The notes under the pieces are model-generated. The model was not told the DNA's origin, did no database searches, and saw nothing but the letters and a program-made list of their open reading frames with translations. Made by a program: the position numbers and the translations under genes. A stretch of DNA of 64,000 bases from SAR324 cluster bacterium (lineage in GTDB: Bacteria > SAR324 > NAC60-12): assembly GCA_015232315.1 (NCBI GenBank), contig JADFZZ010000006.1, forward strand, positions 30,600 to 94,599. The letters run 5' to 3'. Of this stretch, positions 1-9,910 are shown piece by piece (positions within the stretch are counted from its first letter, which is position 1; every line of letters begins with the position of its first letter).

Positions 1-779
1 CTTCACCCATCATTCTGGGATTTTTCAATCTGCGAGGAAAGGTCATGCCCATCATCGACTTGCCTCAAGTCATGGGAGCTCCTTCGATCTCACAGGATCA
101 CGCACAAGTCATCGTAATGCATTTCAATCGTCGAGTGGTTGGCTTTCTGGTTGAACGCGTCGTTAAAATTATCCGCCTGTCCTGGGAAAATATCATTTCG
201 CCACCCTGTTCTTTTGAGAATCAGCAAGTGGTTGGTGTCATCATTGAGCCAGGCAGAGAAAGAGATCTCATACAATTGATTGATTTTGAAAAAATCATGG
301 AAGAAATCACACCCTCGTTCCATGACATTGAAGATCTTGTGGAAGAAATACCGCCGGGTTCATTTGACCGATCCCAGAAAAAAATCTGGATCGCGGAAGA
401 TTCAAAAATGATTCAGAAAGTTGTTGCGGAAGGCTTAGGGTTGTCTGGTTATTCCAATCAGCGCTGGTTCAATAATGGCGCAGAAACATGGGATGCTCTG
501 AATGCAATCCCTGAAGACAAGGTTTTTGATGAAATCGAGCTACTGGTATCAGATATTGAAATGCCGCAAATGGATGGTTTACATCTTGTCAAACTGATGA
601 AATCCACTCCCAGACTCCAAAAAATTCCTGTTATTATGTTTTCTTCCCTGATCAATGACAGCACAATTCACAAATGTATGGAAGTGGGAGCCGACGCTCA
701 GACAGCCAAGCCCGGAGTGGATGAACTGATTATTTTAATGGATGACTTTTTACAGCGAATTTCATCACCTACAGATTAA
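1..779 (+). CDS. cheV: CheV-type chemotaxis coupling protein, 5' end outside the window
   Basis: The frame is open from base 3, so the true start lies left of the window; the first ATG (base 45) is internal. The visible N-terminal part is the second half of a CheW domain (LGFFNLRGKVMPIIDL is the typical CheW strand). About 120 residues later a receiver domain begins, with the acidic site in IAEDSKM, the phospho-acceptor Asp in LVSDIEMPQMDG and the conserved Lys in TAKPG. CheW plus receiver is the CheV architecture: it couples chemoreceptors to CheA in the cytoplasm and is tuned by phosphorylation. No other chemotaxis gene follows, so the rest of any cluster would be upstream. The family call is secure; the N-terminus cannot be described. 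Confidence 0.88.
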   Translation, partial: SPIILGFFNLRGKVMPIIDLPQVMGAPSISQDHAQVIVMHFNRRVVGFLVERVVKIIRLSWENIISPPCSFENQQVVGVIIEPGRERDLIQLIDFEKIMEEITPSFHDIEDLVEEIPPGSFDRSQKKIWIAEDSKMIQKVVAEGLGLSGYSNQRWFNNGAETWDALNAIPEDKVFDEIELLVSDIEMPQMDGLHLVKLMKSTPRLQKIPVIMFSSLINDSTIHKCMEVGADAQTAKPGVDELIILMDDFLQRISSPTD

Positions 780-788
780 CGCTGATCC

Positions 789-826
789 CATCCTGCCCGT
801 TTCCGGGATGTCATCCTAATAAATTT
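789..826 (+). terminator. Possible terminator after cheV
   Basis: A 7-bp stem (789-795 with 804-810, one G-U pair) encloses an 8-base C/T-rich loop 10 bases after the cheV stop. The following T tract is short and interrupted, so this is only a candidate intrinsic terminator. The rest of the gap to base 1003 is AT-rich and shows no other structure. Confidence 0.35.
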
Positions 827-1003
827 TCCCCAATACAATGGTCTGTCAATAAACTATATTTTTTAATACATAACCTTGTAGAAGATACTCAACTTTGTTA
901 AAATTTTTTCCAAAGACCAATTAAGTCTGATTTGATTCAATTGGATTCTGTCAGTTCTTTCATAGATTAAATCAATTATATCATTCCGTTCTCAGGAGAA
1001 TCT

Positions 1004-3553
1004 ATGTTGCCAGAAAAAATATCACCCCGTATTTCATCTGAACTGGTACCTGAAGCAATAATATTTCGTACCAAGGGTATGATGCTTCGCAATCTGGCAC
1101 GAAGAATCTACCAATTACTGACGGCGTACCCAACACCCGACGGCAATAATTTTCACCGAACGATCACCATCACGGAAAACAAACATCCCCAATACACCTT
1201 GGATCGTTTGTATAAATATCTTCATAATCTTTATTTTTTTTCGTCAGAAGAACAGGAAAACAGCGAAAATCGACTGATTGAAGAACATGGGCAACTTTAT
1301 CTTCGATCTAAAACAGATCTTTGGAATGCACTTAAATTAATTGGTATTTCTCCTGATTTTTATGAAATCCCCCTGCATCTTCGCGAACACTCCAGTATCC
1401 AGATGCTGGAAGGTCTGGTCAAAGCTATTCCTGAATCCGGGATTCTATATAAAGATCGAGCAAATACGTCCCAACATTTCCGGGTTTCCATTCAAACGGA
1501 TTCATTTTATGGCAAGCATCCGGATGGCAGTGTGATGCCTGAATACATTCACTGCATTAAAATTCACAGAATTTCATGGCATAAAATGCGCTCCATAAAA
1601 ATCTGGGAATTGATTCCAAAGCAATGGACACGCCCCACCCCCGTTTGCCTGATCCATGGATTCATGTCCAATTATTACAGTTTTCATCTGGAAGGCAACA
1701 CCAGTATGGACTATGAGTTAGTCCGATCAGGAAGCCGGGTCTTTGTTCTCGATCATATCCGGGTGGATAATAACGCAAACCTGGATGTTTTTGCTGAATA
1801 TCTGGTGACCAGCATCGTTGATTTCGCCAGAGAAATCACAGGTTCGAGTCAGGTCATGCTTGCCGGTCACAGTATGGGCGGAATTTTATCAATCATCCAA
1901 ACCATTCTTGACACCATTCGGCAACCACGTTTTTTTACCGCGGTCAAAGCATTAATGATTATCAACTCCCCGTTAACCATGAAACGGGGTTACTGGATGC
2001 CCGGCAATGTGCTGAACTATATGCTGTTGCCCTTATCATTGCTGAGTCGGGATGGCACCCTGCCTTTCAAGGAGTTATCCCGATTAGCCAAATTTATTCC
2101 GTTCATTGAGTATCTGGCAACCGCTGATATTTCTCCGACCATCAAGCGTCTCAGCCGATTGATGGGTCTGAACAGTGATAAAGTTCTAGGACAATTTAAC
2201 ACCTGGCACGAACGGCTCAACCCAATCAGCATTTCTCCTCAAATTCTGAAAACCAGTATGGAGCATGCCATCACAAACCCTCCGGAACCACTGCTTAGAC
2301 ACTTTGCCAAGATCGTCGAAAACGAAATAGGCGTGACTTCCTATAATTATGAGCTGACCTCTGGTTTGGTCGATCAGGATTTTTCTCCTGAAGAAAAAAA
2401 AATGATGGAGATGAAAACCAGGTATGCCCACATCAATTATACTGAAAATTATTACAGAATCCCGGCAACCATTCCACTCCTCGAAATCCATAACACCAAT
2501 GACCCACTGGCTAATCCTGATCAATTTAACAGTGTGTGGAATTTATGGCCTCAACTCCATAAATTAAAAATATCGCATACCCCCAGTGATGAACTGGATG
2601 AACGACGTTGTATTGATCGCATGAATGAATGGTTCAACGAACATGGTCTGTCTTGTGTGATTGGACTTCATGTCACGGAAGGACGTCATATGGACTCCCT
2701 GGTTACAGAAAAAGGGATTATCAATGCGTTCGTAGACAAAATTGAGCAATGCTCCTGTACTCTGGCCGACAAAATCCGGCATGACATTGAAGCCCATGTG
2801 AAGTTTCGAAATTATGAAACACGTCCTGAAATCAAATTTATCGCGGAACGTGATTTTTCTAAAAAAATCCGTTTTCTGGAACAGTCTTTATTGAATGAAC
2901 AGGAGCAGAAACAAGTCATTGACATGATGATTGAGTTGATAAGCACCTATGAACCTCATGCGAAAGTAGGAGAAAGCTTTCACAATTTCATGATCAGAAA
3001 TCCTTCAATGGAACAGAACAAAGAAATCCAGTACAATGTGCTTTACACCAGTGTTCGTAAAATTTTATCCATGGCAAAAGCCCCACTTGAACTAATGCAT
3101 AAAATCAACAACAAAGTAATTTCAAGTGATCCGGTACCTGTTCCTGAGTGTTTCCGTTCTTTAATTGATTTGAGTTTGGGACTGTTCGATCAAATTCGAA
3201 AACGTTCTCATGCGGGGCACATGGAATTCAGACCGGTTTTTGAAAATTTCTTAAATTTCTCGTTTGAGCAACCTCAGAAAGTTGTGAGCCTTCATGCGTT
3301 CCGCGCGTATCTGCATACTCGAGATCCGGAATTTATCAAAAAAGGTGGGGAGTTGCTCATGAATATCAAACAAGAATGGCAGGATCGCGCCCATCAGGTG
3401 TTCAGAGAAGAAATTGAGCATCAACTCAATGAATTAAAATACGCATCTATTCCGACCTTCACGAAAAACATCAAACCCCTCATGGATGTTTATCGACAAC
3501 TTGAGGAACGTGTTCTTGATCAAACAGTAGATTATTCATCCATTATGAAATGA
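1004..3553 (+). CDS. Large alpha/beta-hydrolase (lipase/esterase-like), function unknown
   Basis: 849 residues, start ATG preceded by AGGAG. An alpha/beta-hydrolase core occupies roughly residues 205-560: oxyanion-type HGF at 218-220, nucleophile elbow GHSMGG at 288-293 (Ser290), a likely acid in HNTNDPLANP near residue 500, and a likely His in TEGRHMDS near 565. These are consistent with an intact Ser-Asp-His triad. About 200 residues before the core and 280 after it are mostly helical, charged and unlike any family I recognise; the size is two to three times that of an ordinary lipase. There is no signal peptide, so it is probably cytoplasmic or peripheral. The next gene starts 6 bases after the stop, suggesting co-transcription and a shared task. 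A lipid or ester substrate is inferred only from the fold. Confidence 0.7.
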   Translation: MLPEKISPRISSELVPEAIIFRTKGMMLRNLARRIYQLLTAYPTPDGNNFHRTITITENKHPQYTLDRLYKYLHNLYFFSSEEQENSENRLIEEHGQLYLRSKTDLWNALKLIGISPDFYEIPLHLREHSSIQMLEGLVKAIPESGILYKDRANTSQHFRVSIQTDSFYGKHPDGSVMPEYIHCIKIHRISWHKMRSIKIWELIPKQWTRPTPVCLIHGFMSNYYSFHLEGNTSMDYELVRSGSRVFVLDHIRVDNNANLDVFAEYLVTSIVDFAREITGSSQVMLAGHSMGGILSIIQTILDTIRQPRFFTAVKALMIINSPLTMKRGYWMPGNVLNYMLLPLSLLSRDGTLPFKELSRLAKFIPFIEYLATADISPTIKRLSRLMGLNSDKVLGQFNTWHERLNPISISPQILKTSMEHAITNPPEPLLRHFAKIVENEIGVTSYNYELTSGLVDQDFSPEEKKMMEMKTRYAHINYTENYYRIPATIPLLEIHNTNDPLANPDQFNSVWNLWPQLHKLKISHTPSDELDERRCIDRMNEWFNEHGLSCVIGLHVTEGRHMDSLVTEKGIINAFVDKIEQCSCTLADKIRHDIEAHVKFRNYETRPEIKFIAERDFSKKIRFLEQSLLNEQEQKQVIDMMIELISTYEPHAKVGESFHNFMIRNPSMEQNKEIQYNVLYTSVRKILSMAKAPLELMHKINNKVISSDPVPVPECFRSLIDLSLGLFDQIRKRSHAGHMEFRPVFENFLNFSFEQPQKVVSLHAFRAYLHTRDPEFIKKGGELLMNIKQEWQDRAHQVFREEIEHQLNELKYASIPTFTKNIKPLMDVYRQLEERVLDQTVDYSSIMK

Positions 3554-3559
3554 TGTGAT

Positions 3560-4585
3560 ATGAATGCCTCCAGCATACCAACGCTCGAACAATATTTTCG
3601 TACTTTTTATCGAGGTGATCCAGACCTGGGATACCATAATGTTGCCCAATATCTGATTGATCTGGACACATCTCAGCAGTATTACGATCAGCATTATCTG
3701 ATTCAACCAGAACATGAAGAAGAATTCCAACGAATCATCCGGATCATTTCAGGAGCGTTGTATTCACCGACAAACCATGAAAATTCCATTTTCCGGGAGT
3801 ATGTCGTGGATGATGTCTGTGTCATGGTGGAAGGCAGTACTCGTCCTATCCGAATTAGGATGAAACATCCGGACCTGCCTGATGAACAGGGCTTTGAACG
3901 AGTGTTTTATATCAAAAAAAATTCAGATTTTAATCCACGGCTCATTTGCTCATATCTCTACCATCTTTTTTCCAAAAATCCTTTGGGCCTCTGGGTCAAC
4001 AATAAAATGATTGTAACCAGCGAAGCCAAGGGGACGATCGGGAGCCGATTGCCACCGGGTCGACTGGATTATCTGATGCACCAGCGTCAATTTCTCAGGG
4101 AAGTGATTCGGATCAATGTGAGTGTCAATCTCATGATGATCGCTGATATGTTTCCCAAAAACTATGTGATTCGCCAGGTTTTGAACAAACAGCATTGGCC
4201 GACCTGGCAGATCGTTCCCATTGATTTTGACCATGCTTTTCTTCCGGAAAACCTGGATGAACCCCGATTGATCATTCCTGATCCATCTAAACCCCTAGTG
4301 CCAGAAAACAATTTGCTGGACACCATTATTCCTGAATTTTACTCTCAAGCGGCAATCCGGGTTATTGTCAGAGAAGAAGAAGAACGTCTCGCTGCGATTT
4401 ATTTAGTGTATTATGATCAATTGAATCTCCTGTTTGAAATTTTGAAAGGAAGAAAATATTCGCGGTCAATATTTCGCTCACTGAGTGAGGAGTTTGTGCA
4501 AAAATATAAATTTGGTGTGGTTTCCAATTACCTGGGAGACCTGCTGAAAAATTCTTTCGATTATCTTGTCAAAAAATTAAACTAA
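3560..4585 (+). CDS. Unknown protein with faint lipid-kinase-like motifs
   Basis: 341 residues, start ATG 6 bases after the hydrolase gene, so very likely in the same transcript. I do not recognise a family. A stretch near residues 115-125 (FERVFYIKKNSDFN) could be an ATP-lysine strand, and IVPIDFDHAF near residue 222 resembles the metal-binding IDFGH motif of PI3/PI4-kinase-like and HipA-like folds. The preceding catalytic loop (expected D-x-x-x-x-N) is not clear, so activity is doubtful. There is no signal peptide or membrane segment. The pairing with a lipase-like protein would fit lipid or phospholipid metabolism, but this is inference. Confidence 0.6.
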   Translation: MNASSIPTLEQYFRTFYRGDPDLGYHNVAQYLIDLDTSQQYYDQHYLIQPEHEEEFQRIIRIISGALYSPTNHENSIFREYVVDDVCVMVEGSTRPIRIRMKHPDLPDEQGFERVFYIKKNSDFNPRLICSYLYHLFSKNPLGLWVNNKMIVTSEAKGTIGSRLPPGRLDYLMHQRQFLREVIRINVSVNLMMIADMFPKNYVIRQVLNKQHWPTWQIVPIDFDHAFLPENLDEPRLIIPDPSKPLVPENNLLDTIIPEFYSQAAIRVIVREEEERLAAIYLVYYDQLNLLFEILKGRKYSRSIFRSLSEEFVQKYKFGVVSNYLGDLLKNSFDYLVKKLN

Positions 4586-4782
4586 GCAAAACAACTGTTT
4601 AAAAAATTCAACTGAAATTTTTGGATACTGACTTTATTTTTAAAACAAACATCTGTAGTTTTTCTCAAATTTTCAAAAAATAACCATTCCGTTTTGTGTT
4701 TTCTGTTATTCTTTCAGCAGAAATCCACAAACCTCAGTTTTTCTTTTGATACACCAGTATAAACATCCACCCAAAGATAAAT

Positions 4783-7700
4783 ATGCCAAAAAGAACTGAT
4801 ATTAAAACCATCTTGTTGATTGGATCCGGACCTATTGTGATTGGACAGGCCTGTGAATTTGATTATAGCGGAACTCAAGCATGCAAAGCACTTAAAGAAG
4901 AAGGCTATCGGGTGGTGCTGATCAATAGCAATCCCGCAACAATCATGACTGATCCGGGTCTCGTTGACGCGACCTACATTGAGCCCATCACCGTCCAGGC
5001 ACTGGAAGCTGTGATTATTCAGGAAAAACCTGATGTCCTTTTACCGACAATGGGTGGCCAGACCGCATTGAATATGGCGATCAAACTGCATGAGGCTGGA
5101 ATACTGAAAAAATACAATGTTGAATTGATCGGTGCCTCCATTGAGGCCATCAACAAAGCTGAAAATCGGGAACTTTTCGCCAAGGCCATGAAAAAACTGG
5201 GAATCCACATGCCCAGGAGTCGAGTCGTTCACAGTTTGAAAGAAGCGAAAGATGTAGCCAATGACCTCAGCTTTCCCATCATTATTCGCCCTTCTTTCAC
5301 GATGGGTGGAGCCGGGGGTGGAATCGCACGAGACCTTAAAGAACTGGAAGCCATTGTTTCTCATGGTTTAGCTGAATCTCCCTCCAATGAAGTCTTGGTG
5401 GAACAATCCATCATGGGCTGGAAAGAATATGAACTTGAAGTCATGAGGGATAAAAAAGACAATGTTGTAATCATCTGCTCCATTGAAAATCTGGATCCGA
5501 TGGGTGTTCATACCGGTGACAGCATCACAATTGCGCCCGCCCAGACCCTGACCGATGTCGAATACCAGAATCTGCGAGACATGTCTCTGGCTATTATCCG
5601 TGAAATCGGTGTGGATACCGGAGGCTCCAACATTCAATTTGCCGTAAATCCTGAAAATGGCGACATCATGGTGATTGAAATGAATCCCAGAGTTTCCCGA
5701 AGTTCAGCTCTGGCCTCAAAAGCCACAGGATTCCCCATCGCCAAATTTGCCGCCAAACTCGCGGTTGGTTACACACTGGATGAAATTCCTAACGATATTA
5801 CCCGGAAAACCCCTGCTTCCTTTGAACCGTCGATTGATTATGTTGTCACTAAAATCCCCCGGTTCACCTTTGAAAAATTTCCTCTGGTTGAAGACAGGCT
5901 TGGCACTCAAATGAAATCTGTGGGTGAAGCCATGGCTATTGGCCGAACATTCCGTGAATCTTTTCAAAAGGCCCTACGCTCGCTGGAAACGGGGAATACC
6001 GGGCTCGATGAAATGACCTATAAAAATATGACTGAAGAACAGATTCAGGAAAAACTACACAAAGAACTGTCTGCGGTGAGCAGTAAACGAATCTGGTTTG
6101 TGGGTGATGCCATGCGACATGGCTGGGATAATCAAAAAGTGTTTGATTACACAAAAATTGATCCCTGGTTTCTGGGCCAAATCCGTGCCATCATTGATAC
6201 GGAAGCTGACATCCGCCAACACACGTTTGACAACATTTCACCTATTGAAATGCGTTACTGGAAACAGATGGGTTTCTCTGACGCGAGAATGGCCAAACTC
6301 CTGAAAATCAAGGAATCTCAAGTCACTCAAAAACGCAAAAACTGGAACATTACCCCTGTCTTTAAACTGGTTGATACGTGTGCTGCTGAATTTCCCTCTG
6401 AAACCCCGTATTTTTATTCAACCTATGAAGATGAAAATGAGTCTGTTCCCACAGAAACCCCCAAGGTCATGATTTTAGGAAGTGGGCCAAACCGGATTGG
6501 ACAAGGAATTGAGTTTGATTATTGCTGTGTTCATGCGGCCTTGGCTATCCGTGAACAAGGCTATGAATCAATCATGGTCAACTGTAACCCGGAAACAGTG
6601 AGCACCGACTATGATATTTCTGACCGTCTTTATTTTGAGCCTGTGACCTTTGAAGATGTCATGCACATCATTGAAACAGAGCGTCCGATTGGGGTGATTG
6701 TGCAACTTGGAGGACAAACTCCGTTAAAGCTGGCCAAACAACTGCACGACGCAGGCGTCACCATCATGGGCACTCCCTTTGAAAGCATCGACAAAGCTGA
6801 AGACCGTGAACTCTTTGCAGAAGTCCTCAATTCGCTCAAGCTGAAACAGCCTGATAATGGCATGGCCCGCTCTCTCCCTGAAGCGCACAAAGTAGCAAAA
6901 CGTATTGGTTATCCCGTACTGGTACGTCCGTCCTATGTACTTGGCGGAAGAGCCATGATGATCGTTTATTCTGAAAACGAAATGGATGAGTTTTTTGAAG
7001 AAGCCGCCAAGGTTTCTCCGGACCATCCTGTGTTGATTGATAAATTCCTGATGAACGCCGTGGAACTTGATGTTGATTTGCTGTGTGATGGTGAAAATGT
7101 CGAAATTGCGGGAATCATGGAACACATTGAACGGGCAGGGATCCACTCAGGTGACAGTGCCTGTTGTCTGCCACCACACAAACTGACATCCGATATGATC
7201 CAAAAGATCAAGGATCAGGGCGTCCTGATGGCCAAAAAACTTGAGGTGAAAGGTTTGATGAATGTTCAGTTTGCCATCCAGGATCATGAAATTTATGTAC
7301 TGGAAGTCAACCCGAGAGCCTCACGTACTGTGCCCTTTGTCAGTAAGGCTATTGGTCATCCTATTGCAAAATATGCCACACGATTGATGCTGGGAGAGAC
7401 CTTGGAAGAAATCGGATTTCACTACACCACGCCTACCAACTTTTCCGTCAAGGAAACCGTTTTTCCCTTTGCCCGTTTTGCCGGGGCTGATACTGAGCTT
7501 GGCCCGGAAATGAAATCAACCGGCGAAGTGATGGGGCGTGGCAAAACCTTTGAAGAAGCTTACATCAAAGCTCAAGCGGCCATTTATCCCAAATTTCTCA
7601 ACAAGGGATATGTTTTTATTGGCGTCAGAGATCTGGATAAAGCGGCCATGATTCCATTGGCCAAAACACTGGAATCTTTAGGGTTTTCTATTCTTGCAAC

Positions 7701-8007
7701 GCCCAGTACCTTAAAAGTATTAAAGGATGCGGGTGTCGTCAAACTCCAGGAAACTCATTTGGATTATACACGAGCAGAGAGTGTGTATGAATATATGGAT
7801 CGTAATGAAGTGATTCTGCTGATCAATACAACGCAACGTTCCAAAAGCCTGATCGACCCACGTCATATACGCAGGATGATTCTGCATTACAATTTACCCT
7901 ATTGCACCACGGTAGAGGCGGCTGAACACTATGTGGATGCTCTGGCAAAAGTCAGAACTCCAGCATCATTCACCTATCAACCACTGGAATTCACAAAGAA
8001 AGAATAA
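4783..8007 (+). CDS. carB: Carbamoyl-phosphate synthase, large subunit
   Basis: 1074 residues, the normal CarB length. It makes carbamoyl phosphate from bicarbonate, ATP and ammonia delivered by CarA, feeding pyrimidine and arginine synthesis. The protein shows the typical internal duplication: two ATP-grasp halves, the first opening with [20 protein letters not shown] (1-30) and the second with [18 protein letters not shown] near residue 565. Each half has an [12 protein letters not shown] or [12 protein letters not shown] loop. The C-terminal allosteric MGS-like domain (about 935-1074) contains [14 protein letters not shown]. carA is not adjacent, and the gene stands alone between an unknown gene and a convergent unknown gene. 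A 197-base AT-rich leader precedes it; no attenuator was found. Confidence 0.97.
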   Translation: MPKRTDIKTILLIGSGPIVIGQACEFDYSGTQACKALKEEGYRVVLINSNPATIMTDPGLVDATYIEPITVQALEAVIIQEKPDVLLPTMGGQTALNMAIKLHEAGILKKYNVELIGASIEAINKAENRELFAKAMKKLGIHMPRSRVVHSLKEAKDVANDLSFPIIIRPSFTMGGAGGGIARDLKELEAIVSHGLAESPSNEVLVEQSIMGWKEYELEVMRDKKDNVVIICSIENLDPMGVHTGDSITIAPAQTLTDVEYQNLRDMSLAIIREIGVDTGGSNIQFAVNPENGDIMVIEMNPRVSRSSALASKATGFPIAKFAAKLAVGYTLDEIPNDITRKTPASFEPSIDYVVTKIPRFTFEKFPLVEDRLGTQMKSVGEAMAIGRTFRESFQKALRSLETGNTGLDEMTYKNMTEEQIQEKLHKELSAVSSKRIWFVGDAMRHGWDNQKVFDYTKIDPWFLGQIRAIIDTEADIRQHTFDNISPIEMRYWKQMGFSDARMAKLLKIKESQVTQKRKNWNITPVFKLVDTCAAEFPSETPYFYSTYEDENESVPTETPKVMILGSGPNRIGQGIEFDYCCVHAALAIREQGYESIMVNCNPETVSTDYDISDRLYFEPVTFEDVMHIIETERPIGVIVQLGGQTPLKLAKQLHDAGVTIMGTPFESIDKAEDRELFAEVLNSLKLKQPDNGMARSLPEAHKVAKRIGYPVLVRPSYVLGGRAMMIVYSENEMDEFFEEAAKVSPDHPVLIDKFLMNAVELDVDLLCDGENVEIAGIMEHIERAGIHSGDSACCLPPHKLTSDMIQKIKDQGVLMAKKLEVKGLMNVQFAIQDHEIYVLEVNPRASRTVPFVSKAIGHPIAKYATRLMLGETLEEIGFHYTTPTNFSVKETVFPFARFAGADTELGPEMKSTGEVMGRGKTFEEAYIKAQAAIYPKFLNKGYVFIGVRDLDKAAMIPLAKTLESLGFSILATPSTLKVLKDAGVVKLQETHLDYTRAESVYEYMDRNEVILLINTTQRSKSLIDPRHIRRMILHYNLPYCTTVEAAEHYVDALAKVRTPASFTYQPLEFTKKE

Positions 8008-8041
8008 TAGAAATCAGGCAGGATTTAGTAGAGGGATAAAC

Positions 8042-8096
8042 TGGTGGTCTTCAGGCTTTACGGTTAACCGGACAAGGCGCAGACGGACCACCTTTT
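8042..8096. terminator. Long-loop hairpin between convergent genes
   Basis: GGTGGTC at 8043-8049 pairs with GACCACC at 8086-8092, followed by a short TTTT. The 36-base loop contains the perfect 10-bp palindrome CGGTTAACCG (8061-8070). It lies about 35 bases past the carB stop and before the end of the convergent gene, so it may end carB transcription or be a small structured RNA element. Confidence 0.35.
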
Positions 8097-8154
8097 CCGC
8101 GACTGTTCCCTTTAATTTATAAAACAGATTCCATGAGTTCCAATAATGATCGTC

Positions 8155-8661
8155 CTACACTATTGCTGAACGGGCTAAAAGCGTCGCATCATCCATGTCA
8201 ACAGCATCTCGCATGATCAAAGATTCCTCATCATCAGATTGAGATGAATCTGTATTCTGATGTCCTATGTAAGTTTGATAGGAAAGACGTCTCGCCAGCA
8301 ACCGTAGCAAGGTGTCCTGAATGGGGCCAAATACTTTAGCAAATTCATGGTCTTGAAGTGGTTTTTTCATCGACCCCTTGAGCCTGACTTTTAACGTAAC
8401 TCTCAGTTCCTTGCCATTTCCACGGGCACCACCAAATCCTGAATTTTCAGCCAGGACCTCCTCAACATCATCCAGACTCCTTAAATGATCAACCCATGTG
8501 ACCAATGACATTAAAGGAATCAGTTGTTCTTTGGGATTGGATGGATTTTTCGGACATCCAATAAAATCTTCCATTTCAAGAACAGTATCCCCGCTTTCCT
8601 GATACAGCTCAGGTAGTCCATTTTCCTCGAGAATTTGATAAATCAGATTGGTGTTTGACAC
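8155..8661 (-). CDS. Hypothetical protein
   Basis: 168 residues if read from the GTG at 8661, which has a strong ribosome site (AAAGGAGG, 4 bases upstream). A longer frame exists to 8721 but its start lacks such a site. I do not recognise the family. The protein is soluble, without signal peptide or membrane segment. Its middle (residues about 85-125) is basic with a regular helix pattern (FAKVFGPIQDTLLRLLARRL), and the C-terminus is acidic. It lies 85 bases downstream of sohB on the same strand and could be co-transcribed with it. Confidence 0.65.
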   Translation of the reverse strand: MSNTNLIYQILEENGLPELYQESGDTVLEMEDFIGCPKNPSNPKEQLIPLMSLVTWVDHLRSLDDVEEVLAENSGFGGARGNGKELRVTLKVRLKGSMKKPLQDHEFAKVFGPIQDTLLRLLARRLSYQTYIGHQNTDSSQSDDEESLIMRDAVDMDDATLLARSAIV

Positions 8662-8746
8662 TTGTCCTCCTTTGTCCAAAATAAGCAATAAATGTAGAAC
8701 TAAGTATCTATAACCAATCAAGCTATGACACGTCCAGCATTTTTTC

Positions 8747-9877
8747 TTATTGAGGCCATGATATGGAATCTTGAATTGTGTTTAGAGGATGGTGCCTTGA
8801 CCATAACAGTCCCCATGCGGAAACGCCTCTCTCCATGACTTTTTCCAGCCAGTTATGATTTTCAAGGGTTTCAATACGAATCACCTCATAGTCCTTGAGC
8901 TTAGACATCAGATAATCATCACTGGTCATGATTTCATCCACAAGCCCCATTGATTTTGCCTGTGATGCCAGCCAATATTCACCTGTCGCGATTTCTTCAA
9001 TATTGACCTGCGGACGATATTCCTGAATATGAGACTTAAATGCTGTGTGGATATCCGTCAGACTTTCCTGAAATTTCTGTTTGCCTGATTCTGTCACTTC
9101 AGACAATGGGGTGACTGTTCGTTTATATTCTCCCGCAGTGAACAGATAATAATCAATATCATGTTTTTTCAATACTTTATGAAAGTTCGGAATCCCCGCG
9201 ACAACACCGATCGAGCCAATAAACGCAAAAGGAGCCGCCACAATTTTGTCCGCCACAGCCGCCATCATATATCCACCGCTGGCGGCGACAACATCCACAC
9301 AAACAGTTAATCTCAAACCAGCGTGCCTTAACCGCGCCAACTGAGAACTGGCCAGACCATATTGCGGAACAGCTCCTCCAGGACTGCTTAAACAAACCAC
9401 AATCTCATCCGATGGTGTTGCCACCTGAATTAAAAATGAGATTTCTTCACGCAGATATTCCATGCGACTTGCCATAAGATTTCCCACGAACTCAAGCACA
9501 TAAATTTTATTTGAATGCTGTTTTAAAATTTCCTCGCTTGAAATCCCTTCGTCCAGTTGCGTTCGGACTTTCAATGACAAATCATCAGAACGTTGCTGTT
9601 GAATCAACTTTTCCTGTTTCTGAGCCGATTTATGATTTTTTTTCAATAATTTTATTACTTCCTTTGAAAAATCTGGATGTTTCCTAAGTTCTTTTTCCAG
9701 ATGATGCATGTCTTTTTCAAAACGGTTATTCATTCTCTCAAAGGAAAGAGATTTATGTTTTTCATGTCCTTCCTTGCGAGCAAACAGCCATTTGCCAAGT
9801 AATACCAATCCTGCCAAAGCAAACAACAGAACACTTACATGATAAAATGTAAAAAACTGGTCTAAAAATTCATTCAT
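8747..9877 (-). CDS. sohB: SohB-like inner-membrane serine protease (family S49)
   Basis: 376 residues. One N-terminal membrane segment (about 10-32) anchors the protein, followed by a charged, probably coiled-coil region (40-125) and the S49 signal-peptide-peptidase fold. The nucleophile is Ser200 in VVAASGGYMMA, and the general base is probably Lys252 in AGEYKRTVTPLSE; the 52-residue spacing matches the Ser-Lys dyad of SohB. The SSPGGAV turn near 164-170 is also typical. The family cleaves membrane-associated peptides on the periplasmic side. The downstream gene is an unknown soluble protein; upstream, 33 bases away, is the end of a sugar phosphotransferase gene. Confidence 0.9.
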   Translation of the reverse strand: MNEFLDQFFTFYHVSVLLFALAGLVLLGKWLFARKEGHEKHKSLSFERMNNRFEKDMHHLEKELRKHPDFSKEVIKLLKKNHKSAQKQEKLIQQQRSDDLSLKVRTQLDEGISSEEILKQHSNKIYVLEFVGNLMASRMEYLREEISFLIQVATPSDEIVVCLSSPGGAVPQYGLASSQLARLRHAGLRLTVCVDVVAASGGYMMAAVADKIVAAPFAFIGSIGVVAGIPNFHKVLKKHDIDYYLFTAGEYKRTVTPLSEVTESGKQKFQESLTDIHTAFKSHIQEYRPQVNIEEIATGEYWLASQAKSMGLVDEIMTSDDYLMSKLKDYEVIRIETLENHNWLEKVMERGVSAWGLLWSRHHPLNTIQDSISWPQ

Positions 9878-9910
9878 TATTTCCTCAGCAGTTGAATCTT
9901 ATAGGAAATG

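Noticed and set aside
6724..7146. Long antisense frame within carB
   Set aside because: Opposite-strand shadow of a highly conserved gene; no start signal or family likeness. The same applies to other long antisense frames in gyrB, polA and metG.
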